A program made the position numbers and the translations under genes. Below are positions 28,568-37,866 of a stretch of 64,000 bases of DNA, one piece after another. The stretch is from Nibribacter ruber (lineage in GTDB: Bacteria > Bacteroidota > Bacteroidia > Cytophagales > Hymenobacteraceae): NCBI RefSeq assembly GCF_009913235.1, contig NZ_CP047897.1, positions 930,001-994,000 of the forward strand, in the 5' to 3' direction. Under the pieces are notes generated by a model. That model was given only the letters and a program-made list of their open reading frames with translations. It was not told the origin of the DNA and did no database searches. Position 1 is the first letter of the stretch. Every line of letters begins with the position of its first letter.

Positions 28568-30382
28568 TTACTTATTGGCTAGCACTACTACGTTCATTGG
28601 ACTAACCTTCACTTGCTTAGAAGCTTTATTAGAAAATACATCTTTGAATTTATTCTTCCTCAACAGCTCATGTGTGAACGTAATCTCTTGGTTTCCTCTG
28701 TTCACAATCACTACCACTTCTTCATTCCCTAACTTTCGGCTGAAGGCATACATTTGGTTTGCATCATCTATGGCTATAGTAGTAAAAGAGCCTAGTTTAA
28801 TTGCTTTGTATTGATGACGCAAGGCAATGAACTTCTTATACCAGTTGAATAGGTCTTGGTTGAAAGCTACTGCATCTGGATCATGCATACTTTGGTCTGG
28901 ATTATGCGTCTCAGGGTAATAAGTCAGGTCATTCCAAACCATTGGCTTCCGGCAATCTGGGTCATTGCTTCCCCACATGCCTGCTTCATCTCCGTAATAG
29001 ACCATGGGAGAGCCTACGTATAAAAGTTGGAAAGCCGCAATCAGCTTTTGCTTCTGCAGTTGGTCTGGAGTGGGCTTGCGGGCATTGTAACTTTTGTTGT
29101 TGCTCTTCTGGCTCCAGTTGAAGTATTTGCCCCAGTTCCCAAATTTCTCCCCGTCTGGGTTGGCCACGGCACTGCCCAGGCGGGTGGCGTCATGGCTGTC
29201 CATCAGGTTCTGCATGTTTAAGGCCACTCCATTCCCAAATGCATTGCGCAGCTCATTCAATTTCGCATCAAACTGGGTGACTGTAGAGGCCTTTTTTTCC
29301 TGCACAAAGAAGTCATGCATGATAAAAGCGAAATTGTAGTTCATGGTAGCGTCAAACTCGTCTCCGCTCAGATATGGCTTCGTTTCTTTAATAGAAAAGA
29401 CCAGTTCTGCCGTCATATACGCGTTGGGATTGATACTACGAACGTGCTTGCGCCAGTCTTTCCAGAAGGCATGACTCACGTCATAGGCCACATCTAGTCG
29501 CCACCCGTCAATGCCATGTGCCACTCCTTTATTCATAGGATTCATCCAGCGCTTGGTGGCATTAAAAATGTATTCCTTGGGTCCTGCCACAATACCGGTG
29601 CTGTCTTCCTTGAACTCTGGCAGAGTGCTCACGCCAAACCAGCCTTTGTATTTAAAGGGAATACCTTTCGCTTCATCACGCCAGCTTTCCACTATGAACC
29701 AGTCTTTGTAGGCAGAGGCCTGCTGCTTTTTCACAAGGTCCTGAAACGCAAAGCTGTTTAACCCAATGTGGTTGAACACTCCGTCAAAGATGATGTACAT
29801 GTTTCGCTTGTGTACCTCATCAATGAGTTTCAAGGCTAGCTTGTCTGCACTTGTCCAAACCCAAGTGTTGGGGTCTAGCGGGTTTTCCTTAGCAATCAGC
29901 TGCTTATCACCCTCTGGATCTGGGCCGAAAGTTGGATCTACGTGATGGTATGAGAGTGCGTCATATTTATGCGAAGAGGGAGCCCAAAACACTGGATTCA
30001 TATAAATGGCATTCACACCCAATGATTGCAGGTACTCTAGCTTGTCTATTACGCCCTGTAAATCACCGCCGTAACGACGACGCTGTAGGTTGTAGTAGAT
30101 GTCTTTTCCATTCCCTTTTTCATAGGGTTGGAGCTTATACCAATCACTGGTCCAAGGATGTATTTGGAAAGCTGAGGAATCATTGAAGGGATACGCGCCC
30201 CGCTGGTCCTCTACCTTGGGGTCATTGGTCTTGTCTCCATTGTTAAATCTATCTGGAAAAATCTGATACCAGACCACACCTTTGCTCCAGTCTGGAGTAA
30301 AATCTTTTTGAGCCCAGACGGGAATTGCGTTTAAAAGCATCCATTGCAAGGCAGCACCTAAAAAGAATTTCTTCATCATCAA
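28568..30382 (-). CDS. GH13 alpha-amylase family protein, secreted
   Basis: 604 residues with a signal peptide (to about residue 24, PVWAQ-KD). GH13 regions: DGVFNH (200-205), IDGWRLD with nucleophile D297, MTAELVF with acid E326, NLMDSHD with D398. The start of the barrel (VVWYQIFPDRFNNGD) and the Tyr/His/Lys cluster (PSSHKYDALSYHHVDPTFG) resemble neopullulanase and cyclomaltodextrinase types, though the usual N-domain is absent. It has no T9SS tail and no lipobox, so a periplasmic enzyme is likely. It is the last of three GH13 genes behind susCDE, 35 bp after its neighbour. Base composition looks more AT-rich than the 48-56 kb genes. Confidence 0.9.
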   Translation of the reverse strand: MMMKKFFLGAALQWMLLNAIPVWAQKDFTPDWSKGVVWYQIFPDRFNNGDKTNDPKVEDQRGAYPFNDSSAFQIHPWTSDWYKLQPYEKGNGKDIYYNLQRRRYGGDLQGVIDKLEYLQSLGVNAIYMNPVFWAPSSHKYDALSYHHVDPTFGPDPEGDKQLIAKENPLDPNTWVWTSADKLALKLIDEVHKRNMYIIFDGVFNHIGLNSFAFQDLVKKQQASAYKDWFIVESWRDEAKGIPFKYKGWFGVSTLPEFKEDSTGIVAGPKEYIFNATKRWMNPMNKGVAHGIDGWRLDVAYDVSHAFWKDWRKHVRSINPNAYMTAELVFSIKETKPYLSGDEFDATMNYNFAFIMHDFFVQEKKASTVTQFDAKLNELRNAFGNGVALNMQNLMDSHDATRLGSAVANPDGEKFGNWGKYFNWSQKSNNKSYNARKPTPDQLQKQKLIAAFQLLYVGSPMVYYGDEAGMWGSNDPDCRKPMVWNDLTYYPETHNPDQSMHDPDAVAFNQDLFNWYKKFIALRHQYKAIKLGSFTTIAIDDANQMYAFSRKLGNEEVVVIVNRGNQEITFTHELLRKNKFKDVFSNKASKQVKVSPMNVVVLANK

Positions 30383-30417
30383 GTTTCTATTTTCACTTTA
30401 ATACTTACTTAAGAAAG

Positions 30418-31989
30418 CTACTTTTTCAAAAGCACCGTGCTAAATGCCGGAAGGGTTAAGGTTGATTTATTTAGCTTGGACTTGTCCGTGGCGAAATGAA
30501 TTTTATTGAACGATTGTACCTCTGTAGGAAGGCTGATGGTGATATCATTTCCAGAAAGATTATGTATTACCAGCATTGACTCCTCGCCAGAGGTTCTGGT
30601 AAAAGCGCTCACTGCCAAATTGCTGACCTTTACCGGAACAAGGTCGCCAAAGGTTAGGGCGTGGCTGTTTTTTCTTAAGGCAATAAGCTTTTGGTAATGG
30701 TTATACAAGGAGTTCTTGTCTTTGATTTGAGCCGCGGCTGGTACTACGGTTTTCTCCGTCACATACTCGGGCTTCATCCATTTGGTGCGGCTTTTGTCTT
30801 TGCTGGCTACGTCCCATAAGAAGGGCTCTCTAATGTTAGGGTCTGGTTTTTTGCCAGTCATGCCTAGTTCCTCGCCATAATACAGGTACGGTGAGCCAGG
30901 CAGCGTTAGTAAGATAGAAGCCGCAATCTTCGCTTTGTTCTTGTCTCCGTTCAGGTCACTCATGATTCGGTTCTGGTCATGGTTGCTCAGGATGGTAGCA
31001 TCAATGAAGTTGGGGTTCACAGATTTATAGAAGTTGGTGATGTTGGCGTGTTTAATGGCCAGGGAATCACCTCTGCCTTGGTTCACGGCTTTAGGTATGG
31101 CCCAACTCATCTCAAAGTTGAACAAGGCCGGCAAACCCTTCATGTAAGGAGCCACAATGTCTGCGGGCGCCCAGACTTCACCTACCAAGTACACATCTGG
31201 TTTGGCCTTCACCATTTCGCTTCTAAAATACTCCCACCAGCGGTGGTTGTCATAGGGCCGCTCATCAGGGAAAATGTGACGGGCTGCATCCAGTCTGAAT
31301 CCATCTACGCCCACGTCTTGCAACCAGAAACGGCCAATCTTGAAAATCTCATTGCGCAGTTTAGGGCTGTCAAAGTTCAGGTCAGGCATGCCATTGTAGA
31401 AATAGCCGTAGTACAGGTAGTCACTGCCTTCTACTTTGTGCCAGTGTTGGGTATTGTCAGAATCGGCGCCGGTGGGTCTGCCCTCTTTCTGGGTCTGGGG
31501 GTCAGATTTGTGCGTCCAGACGTAATAGTCGCGGTACGGGCTGTTTTCATTTTTAGCGGCGTCTATAAACCACGGGTGCTTGTTGGAAGAATGGTTGATG
31601 ACCATGTCCATAACCACGTTGATTCCTCTTTTATGAGCTTCCTTCACAAACTCCTTGAAGTCGGCCATGGTACCATAGTCTGGGTGGATGCCATAGTAGT
31701 CTGTGACATCATATTTATGGTAAGACGGCGAAGGGTTGATAGGCATGAGCCATACGCCTTCCACTCCCAGATTTTTCAAGTAATCCAATTTGGAAGTCAT
31801 GCCTTTAATATCCCCGATGCCGTCTCCGTTGGAATCTGCAAAGGACTGGACAAAGATTTCATAGGTCACTCCTCTGGGCCACTTGCTTTCTTTCTTATCC
31901 TGGGCGTTGGCCGTCTGCACAGAACCAGTCCAAAGGGCCATGGCACTGAGCGCAAGAGTGATCGCTTTTCTTAGGTTTCGTTTTTTCAT
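30418..31989 (-). CDS. GH13 alpha-amylase / alpha-glucosidase, secreted
   Basis: 523 residues; signal peptide to about residue 29 (QTANAQ-DK). The barrel opens YEIFVQSFADSNGDGIGD, with a probable calcium site at D52, N54 and D56. Conserved regions are DMVINH (128-133), VDGFRLD with nucleophile D234, LVGEVW with E271 and ILSNHD with D338. The compact length and missing accessory domains suggest a periplasmic oligo-glucosidase or alpha-amylase. It lies 34 bp from the 860-residue amylase gene before it and 35 bp from the next, so the three GH13 genes look like one transcript. Confidence 0.91.
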   Translation of the reverse strand: MKKRNLRKAITLALSAMALWTGSVQTANAQDKKESKWPRGVTYEIFVQSFADSNGDGIGDIKGMTSKLDYLKNLGVEGVWLMPINPSPSYHKYDVTDYYGIHPDYGTMADFKEFVKEAHKRGINVVMDMVINHSSNKHPWFIDAAKNENSPYRDYYVWTHKSDPQTQKEGRPTGADSDNTQHWHKVEGSDYLYYGYFYNGMPDLNFDSPKLRNEIFKIGRFWLQDVGVDGFRLDAARHIFPDERPYDNHRWWEYFRSEMVKAKPDVYLVGEVWAPADIVAPYMKGLPALFNFEMSWAIPKAVNQGRGDSLAIKHANITNFYKSVNPNFIDATILSNHDQNRIMSDLNGDKNKAKIAASILLTLPGSPYLYYGEELGMTGKKPDPNIREPFLWDVASKDKSRTKWMKPEYVTEKTVVPAAAQIKDKNSLYNHYQKLIALRKNSHALTFGDLVPVKVSNLAVSAFTRTSGEESMLVIHNLSGNDITISLPTEVQSFNKIHFATDKSKLNKSTLTLPAFSTVLLKK

Positions 31990-32023
31990 ACGTTAGGGGA
32001 TTGGCTCTATAGGTTTGTTTATC

Positions 32024-34606
32024 TTAGTGGGCAACTATTAGTCTCTTCATGGTCACCAGTCCTTCTGATTGTATTTTCAGGAAGTAGGTACCATTGGCCC
32101 AGGAACGGGTATTCAAAGTAATAGATTGGCCTTTGAAGCTGGTTTTGGTCATTAGCTTTCCGGTCACATCATACACCAGCAATTGGTTACTGCTTTTGGG
32201 AGGATTCTGCAAAGTGAGCGTAACGTTGTCTGCCGCTGGGTTGGGAAACAAGGTGGTTTCTAGGTGAGGTTCTTCTTTAATACCAGTGGTGGTACCCCTC
32301 GTTAAAAGCAAAATCCAGGTCTGGTCTGCGGCCAAAGGACCCGGTATTTGCCAATTGGAAAAGCCACCTTGTTCATTGATGGTAACACTCCCCACCGCCC
32401 GGTCACCTATAAGCTCCCTTACCTGATAAGTACCAGCCTGCAAGGTAGACACCGACATGGAAATGCTGGGGTTTAGCAAGGCATCACTTCCCAAATTAGA
32501 CACAATGAGGGACGCCTCCTGCTCATATACCCGTCCATAACTCATCAAGGAGGCATTGCCGGCTGTTACCTCTGCATAATAGCCTTTGCGGAGAGTGGGT
32601 TGTGCGTTTCTGGTATGGATTAAGGTCTTGTAATAGTTAAGCAGCGAGCTGGGATCAGCGGCTAGAGTCTGCACATTGAACTGCGCGAAATTGGAGTTAA
32701 GCGCACGCCACGGAGTGCCGGTGGTAAAACCAGACTTAGCTCCATTGGTCCACTGCATTGGTTTGCGTTTGTCTTCATCTACACCAGAACCCAGCATGCC
32801 TACCTCTTCGCCGTAATACAGGAAGGGAACGCCCGGCATGGTCAAGTACAAGGCTGCCGCTTGTTTCATTTGGGCCAGGTTGGCACCTAGCTCGTCCATG
32901 ACGCGGTTTTGATCATGGTTGGTTAGAAACGTGGCATACTGGAGTTTTGGGTAAAGCCGGTTGACCAGGTTCAATTGATTCCGCAAGCCCGCCGGATTGG
33001 TATTTTTCACCGAATTGATAATCGCTGACGCCAAGTCAAATTCAAACGCCATGTCCAGCCTGTTGTCTTGTACATAAGGAACCACGGCCGAAGTATTAGA
33101 CCAGGCTTCGCCTACCGTAAAAGCGTCTGGGTTGGACTTTTTTACTTCCTGGTGAAACTCTTGCAAAAGGCTGAAGGTCTCAGGGGTGCTTTCAAGTTTC
33201 GGGCCGTCTTCGTCTAAATATTTGACGGCATCAATCCGGTAACCGTCCACGCCTTTGTTCAGCCAAAAACGAGTAATCTCCCACATAGAACTCTTCAGCT
33301 GGGGGTTGCTCCAATTTAAGTCTGGCATGCCACTATAGAAAATACCATAGTAATACTTCCCGTTTTTCTGATGCCATACTCCTTGCCCCCAAGGCCCAAT
33401 TGTGCCCGGATTGGTATCTGACCAGATGTACCAGTCCCGGAAGCTGTTTGTGGTGCTGCTGCTGGACTGCTGAAACCAAGGGTGCTGGTCTGAGGAGTGG
33501 TTCATCACGAAATCAATGATTACTTTGATGCCACGGGCATGAGCGGCCGCCAGAAATTCTTCAAAATCGGCCATAGTGCCATAATCTGATTCGGTGGCGT
33601 AGTAGTTGGTCACATCATACCCGTGATAGCTAGGCGATTCCATCATGGGCATGAGCCAAATACCGGTTATGCCCAGGTCTGTAGTGGTGGCAGGATTGCC
33701 ATCGTTTAGGTAATCTAACTTTTGAATAAGCCCTTTAAAATCGCCTTTTCCGTCGCCGTTACTGTCATAGAAGCTTCTTACAAAGATTTCATAGAAGACC
33801 GCATCATTCCACCAAAAGGTAGGATAGTCAGCGTTGACGGGCACGTTTCCTGAAGTGGCACAAGACCCAAAAAGAAAGCTTGGCGTCTTCACCGAGGTGG
33901 TGGCATCTAACGTGCGGTTCCAAACTCCTTCCCCGCCAGACACTCCGCAGGCGCTGGGAACCTGCTCTGCGCCAGATGTGGAGGAGCCATTAACGAATTT
34001 GTATTGAAAGAGTCCGCCCGCTGGTAATGCTACGTTCACCGTGTACACTCCGTCCCCTTCTGGGTCTTGCACTGGAATAGAACCAGGGTTCCAGTCTGCG
34101 CCGTACCCAGCCAGAGCCTGAAAGTTGCCCATTACGTACACGCCGCCACTAGCTACCGTTTGCTGGCTCATGTCTACGGCAAAGGTTATCTGTGTTGTAC
34201 AAGAACCGAAACTCACCACTGGTAGTCGTACGTTACTAGCTCCTACCGTCACCTGCCTGTTTACATTCCCAGCTCCATCCTCCATGCCGCAGGCAGCTGG
34301 CACCAACTCCGGCTGCGGCGCCAGCCAGGTACTACCATTGATGAATTTATACTCATACACACCAGCCGGAACATTCACCGTCAGTTCATAGACATTGTCT
34401 TTATCGGCATCGGTCATTACAGAAGTAGCCGGGTTCCAGTCTGCCCCTACCCCAGATTCAGATTGAAATGAACCTGCCACATGCACCCCATTTGGTGATA
34501 CAGTCTGCTGGCTCATGTCCACTCTGAAGGTGAGCTGTACTTGTTGAGCGTGCAAGCTAAAAGAGGCACTTATCCAAAGCAGGAAACAGGTAAAAAGTGC
34601 TTTCAT
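32024..34606 (-). CDS. GH13 alpha-amylase with tandem starch-binding-like domains and type A T9SS sorting domain
   Basis: 860 residues. A signal peptide (to about 20) precedes two homologous domains of about 115 residues (about 21-136 and 137-250). Both start with the pattern QxTFxVDMSQQTV and contain GADWNP, EYKF/QYKF-ING/VNG and a closing FGSC; they resemble starch-binding modules. The GH13 barrel follows: a DSNGDGKGD calcium-type loop, DFVMNH (365-370), VDGYRID with nucleophile D459, VGEAW with E500, LTNHD with D565. The last 80 residues (LFPNPAADNVTLTL ... VTMKRLIVAH) are a type A sorting domain, so it is exported by T9SS and probably cuts starch at the surface. A fair match to a GGAAATCGATTTCC half site lies about 60 bases upstream but is weak. 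Confidence 0.92.
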   Translation of the reverse strand: MKALFTCFLLWISASFSLHAQQVQLTFRVDMSQQTVSPNGVHVAGSFQSESGVGADWNPATSVMTDADKDNVYELTVNVPAGVYEYKFINGSTWLAPQPELVPAACGMEDGAGNVNRQVTVGASNVRLPVVSFGSCTTQITFAVDMSQQTVASGGVYVMGNFQALAGYGADWNPGSIPVQDPEGDGVYTVNVALPAGGLFQYKFVNGSSTSGAEQVPSACGVSGGEGVWNRTLDATTSVKTPSFLFGSCATSGNVPVNADYPTFWWNDAVFYEIFVRSFYDSNGDGKGDFKGLIQKLDYLNDGNPATTTDLGITGIWLMPMMESPSYHGYDVTNYYATESDYGTMADFEEFLAAAHARGIKVIIDFVMNHSSDQHPWFQQSSSSTTNSFRDWYIWSDTNPGTIGPWGQGVWHQKNGKYYYGIFYSGMPDLNWSNPQLKSSMWEITRFWLNKGVDGYRIDAVKYLDEDGPKLESTPETFSLLQEFHQEVKKSNPDAFTVGEAWSNTSAVVPYVQDNRLDMAFEFDLASAIINSVKNTNPAGLRNQLNLVNRLYPKLQYATFLTNHDQNRVMDELGANLAQMKQAAALYLTMPGVPFLYYGEEVGMLGSGVDEDKRKPMQWTNGAKSGFTTGTPWRALNSNFAQFNVQTLAADPSSLLNYYKTLIHTRNAQPTLRKGYYAEVTAGNASLMSYGRVYEQEASLIVSNLGSDALLNPSISMSVSTLQAGTYQVRELIGDRAVGSVTINEQGGFSNWQIPGPLAADQTWILLLTRGTTTGIKEEPHLETTLFPNPAADNVTLTLQNPPKSSNQLLVYDVTGKLMTKTSFKGQSITLNTRSWANGTYFLKIQSEGLVTMKRLIVAH

Positions 34607-34834
34607 TTAAATAGAAAAAATGAGATAATACTAATTTTAAACTTCGCCCGAAACAGAAGATGAAAGGGATTTCCCTCCTCTGTAGTTTCACAAGTCATAT
34701 TTATGCACAGAAGCATTATTGGCCTGTTTCTCACAAAGGGAGTCAAAAACAGAAAGTGGCCAAAATAGCAGAAGAGGTTACCTCATCTATATGAGATAAC
34801 CTCTTCTATGACTATCTACACTGCACTAGATAGA
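34607..34834. other. Gap between susE-like and surface amylase genes
   Basis: 228 bases. It holds the susE terminator (34770-34807) and a strongly degenerate palindrome relic near 34720-34751 (GGCCTGTTTCTC ... GTCAAAAAC). A GATTTCC half site at about 34670 might be an operator remnant. Confidence 0.45.
34770..34807 (-). terminator. Hairpin after the susE-like gene
   Basis: A 17-bp stem (AGAAGAGGTTACCTCAT with its inverse, one G-T position) has a 4-base loop, 28 bases after the stop on the minus strand. The following T-tract is weak (GCTATTTTGG). It may cut down, not stop, transcription into the amylase genes. Confidence 0.7.
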
Positions 34835-36292
34835 TTAAACCTTGGTTAGCTTGTAAGTGCCCATGCCTGTTGTAAAGTCAACATCAATTCTGTATTTACC
34901 TGCAGCTAATCCTTTAGTTGACAAGTTTGGACCATTACCCTGTGCATCAAATGTACCTTGGGTAGAGGTTCCTGAACCAAAGGCCCATTTGTCATTCCAT
35001 TGATTATACTCAGGCAATAACAAATATTCACTATCTGCTTTCAGGTCAATAGTAATTGAGTATTTGCCTGGTGCAGTTTTAGTAAAGTCTTGACCAGAAG
35101 ATACTCCCCAGTCACCTGGAGTGGCTCCACCCACAATCACAATTTTGTTTCCTAATGTAAAGGCTGGATCACCAAAAGTACCTATGCTTACACGTACAGG
35201 ATTAGTTTTACCGTCCCATATGGCAGACTGAGCAAAACCGTATCTGTTTTTACCAGTGGCAGAAGCTGATCCTTTCACAACTACGTACTCAACACCTGTT
35301 TTCTTAGGTACTGCTGCAGCAATCTTGTTAGTACCTTCAAAGGCAATCATTTTAGTAGCACCTGTTAGGCTAGTGGCACCTTTTTCTACTACGTAATAGT
35401 CGCCGCCTTTCGCATCTAAGCTATTGTCTAAGGTAGCTACAAAGGTCAACATGCCAGCCTTAACCGCATCAGCAGGAACATTCAGAATTTCGCCACTTGT
35501 AGAAGTTGGAGTTACAGTAGGCAGATCTTTCCAGTTGAAAGCAGTAGCGTTAAAGGTAGTTTCACCGTTATAGGTAAAGTCTGAATACTCCGCACCAGCG
35601 GCAGTGGTCATTTGCTTGTCCCAGGTACCACGAGTAATTTTAAACTTATCGCCAGACACTAAGTGCATGGCAATTTCGTAGCAAGTTGGGCTCAGTTGGG
35701 TAAATTTGTGCGGTCCTCCACCGCCATCCCAATCAGAGCCCCCTTCACGAGAACCAAAACTACCAGTAAGGTAAACTGTTCTGTCTGCAGCCGGAAGTGT
35801 GGCACCATTAGGAACATACAATCTTATCCATACCGTTTTTCCTTCTGGAAGACGACTAGTAAAATTACACAACACAGGCTCCATGTTGTTGATTACGTTA
35901 ATTTTGTAGGAACCTACCGTCTGCTCTCCATCCTTGCTGGTCATCTTGTAATTAACCGTATACACACCAGAAGGCGCCTTGTCATTGCCTGGAAGTTTCA
36001 CGCTCATGTTTACACGGTTCAAGCTGTTAGACTTGATGTTGTTAAGAGTGGAAGTGGCAATGGCATTAGAAGCTCCTTCTTTCATTACTTCTACCACTAC
36101 CTTCTCCAAGTCAGTGGCAGACGCGGTGAAAGATACGGGAATGGCTGGGCTAGCATCTGACAACACCACCAAGTCATACTCCTGGTTTCTTACTTCCATA
36201 AACATGGAATCCACCTCATCCTCGCCACATCCCCACATGAAGGCACTCATCAGGAGGCTGAAGAAAAGGAAATATTTCTTAAAATTTTTCAT
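34835..36292 (-). CDS. SusE/SusF-like starch-binding outer membrane lipoprotein
   Basis: 485 residues. The lipobox SAFMWGC gives Cys22, followed by GEDEVD; acidic residues there fit the surface lipoprotein export signal of Bacteroidota. An N-terminal Ig-like SusE domain (DLVVLSDASPAIPVSFTASATDLEKV) precedes starch-binding-like beta domains (VYLTGSFGSREGGSDWDGG, FKITRGTWDKQM, VIVGGATPGDWGV, LPEYNQWNDKWAFGSG), whose aromatic residues suit glucan binding. It has no catalytic domain. It is encoded 19 bp after susD, so the susC-susD-susE unit is complete. Confidence 0.88.
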   Translation of the reverse strand: MKNFKKYFLFFSLLMSAFMWGCGEDEVDSMFMEVRNQEYDLVVLSDASPAIPVSFTASATDLEKVVVEVMKEGASNAIATSTLNNIKSNSLNRVNMSVKLPGNDKAPSGVYTVNYKMTSKDGEQTVGSYKINVINNMEPVLCNFTSRLPEGKTVWIRLYVPNGATLPAADRTVYLTGSFGSREGGSDWDGGGGPHKFTQLSPTCYEIAMHLVSGDKFKITRGTWDKQMTTAAGAEYSDFTYNGETTFNATAFNWKDLPTVTPTSTSGEILNVPADAVKAGMLTFVATLDNSLDAKGGDYYVVEKGATSLTGATKMIAFEGTNKIAAAVPKKTGVEYVVVKGSASATGKNRYGFAQSAIWDGKTNPVRVSIGTFGDPAFTLGNKIVIVGGATPGDWGVSSGQDFTKTAPGKYSITIDLKADSEYLLLPEYNQWNDKWAFGSGTSTQGTFDAQGNGPNLSTKGLAAGKYRIDVDFTTGMGTYKLTKV

Positions 36293-36311
36293 ATGAATTC
36301 TAGTTTAATGC

Positions 36312-37796
36312 TTAATAACCAGGGTTCTGCTTTAATGTTGGATTGTTAGATATTGCTACAGCAGGAATAGGGAACAATTTGTATTTATCACTGCTTTGCG
36401 CTTTGAATGCACGGGCAGCGGTAAAGGTGCCAAAGCGAATCATATCCTGACGACGGTGACCTTCCCATACAAGTTCACGGCCTCTTTCATCATATATCTC
36501 ATTTAAGGTCAAGGTACCTGTGATGTCAGCTAATCCTGCACGGTTTCTAACTTGGTTCACTAATGATTTAGCAGTTCCCTGATCTCCATTGCTCCTAAGC
36601 AATGCTTCCGCTTTGGTCAGCAATACGTCAGCATAACGGAAAACCGGGAAGTCGTTTGAAGTACTATTATTGGATTCAAAGGGAGGAACAGGCAAAAACT
36701 TAGCGTTTCTGGCACCATCTGTCATTCCTGCGTTATCTATAGAAGATATGTTCAGGTTGTAGGTAACACCCCCTGGCTGCGGTCCTATAAGCCATTGATC
36801 GCGACGCTTGTCCTGTTCAGAATATTTGTTTACAAAATCCTGATGAACGGTAGCCCCGTTCCAACCACTAAAGCCAAACAAGGCGGTAGCATGAGGACCA
36901 TGGAGCGTACGAATACCAATAATGTTCCGTGGAGCAGTAAGTGCATCTACGTACACAGCCAAAATCACTTCTTGGTCAGACAATCTATCTCCAAACACTG
37001 CTTGCGAACCTGCATTGTCATAAAGGTTTTGCACTAAGGAGAAGCCACCTTCATTTATTACCTTATCTGAGGCTGCAATGGCCTCTGTCCAACGTGGAGT
37101 ACCTGTATACACTTGGGCATTTAGGTAAAGTTTACCCAACAAAGCATAACCTGCCCATTTATTGAAGCGACCATAGAATTGCCCTCCCTTGGCAGTAGGA
37201 AGCAAATCAATATTAGCATTCAGCTCATTTTCAATGAATTTGAAAACCTCTGCGCGCGGAGTTTGTGGAATCTGGTCTACCGTTACATTGTTTTCGGTGT
37301 AGAAAGGAATATCTCCCCATCCATCCATCAACATATAGTAAAAGTAGGCTCTCAAAACTTTAGCCTCGGCTATTCTAGCCGGGTCTGCATTAGCTTTGGT
37401 CAAAAGCTCCACCGCCAAGTTAGCCTTAAAGATGCTTCTATATAACCAGTTCCAAGTATTCCCAATGAACTCTTGAGAACCTGTCCACGTGTGCTGGTAC
37501 ATAGCACGCCAGATACCATTATCATCCCAAGCCCCATCAGAGCGTCTAGGAATAATCATCTCATCTGTAGAGGACTCGTTCAAGTCATACCAGCCTCTAT
37601 CAGCGCCGGCAATTCCTTTTCCGTTCCAGTCTCCTCTTACCTCATTGTAAATATTGGCTAAGGCTGCATTTACACCGGCTTCAGTAGCGTAGAAATCGTC
37701 TGCTACCTGTTGCCCGTAAATACCTTCATCCAAATCGGTACAGCCCACAAACGTGACAGACGCGAAAATCAAGGCTGAATAAAATATCTTTTTCAT
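36312..37796 (-). CDS. susD: SusD/RagB family nutrient-binding outer membrane lipoprotein
   Basis: 494 residues. The lipobox ASVTFVGC gives Cys19, then TDLDEG, an acidic surface-export-type sequence. SusD marks: YATEAGVNAALANIYNEVR, the helical TPR-like core (ARIAEAKVLRAYFYYMLMDGWGDIPFYTE) and the C-terminal RYADVLLTKAEALLRSNGD and ERGRELVWEGHRRQDMIRFG. It forms the lid of the SusC transporter and binds the oligosaccharide outside the cell. It lies 70 bp after susC and 19 bp before the susE-like gene. The substrate is inferred as starch from the neighbours. Confidence 0.94.
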   Translation of the reverse strand: MKKIFYSALIFASVTFVGCTDLDEGIYGQQVADDFYATEAGVNAALANIYNEVRGDWNGKGIAGADRGWYDLNESSTDEMIIPRRSDGAWDDNGIWRAMYQHTWTGSQEFIGNTWNWLYRSIFKANLAVELLTKANADPARIAEAKVLRAYFYYMLMDGWGDIPFYTENNVTVDQIPQTPRAEVFKFIENELNANIDLLPTAKGGQFYGRFNKWAGYALLGKLYLNAQVYTGTPRWTEAIAASDKVINEGGFSLVQNLYDNAGSQAVFGDRLSDQEVILAVYVDALTAPRNIIGIRTLHGPHATALFGFSGWNGATVHQDFVNKYSEQDKRRDQWLIGPQPGGVTYNLNISSIDNAGMTDGARNAKFLPVPPFESNNSTSNDFPVFRYADVLLTKAEALLRSNGDQGTAKSLVNQVRNRAGLADITGTLTLNEIYDERGRELVWEGHRRQDMIRFGTFTAARAFKAQSSDKYKLFPIPAVAISNNPTLKQNPGY

Positions 37797-37866
37797 ACAA
37801 AAATCTTATAGTGTTTACCTAGCGCCTATTGCCTTATAAGCTAAGACAAAAGCACTTAGTTCATTT

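Noticed and set aside
30979-31974. 331-codon plus-strand frame antisense to a GH13 gene
   Set aside because: Composition and lack of motifs show it as the antisense shadow of the well-supported amylase gene.
34661-34680. GATTTCC half site upstream of the 32024-34606 amylase gene
   Set aside because: Only half of the operator is present and no palindrome; noted but not called as an operator.
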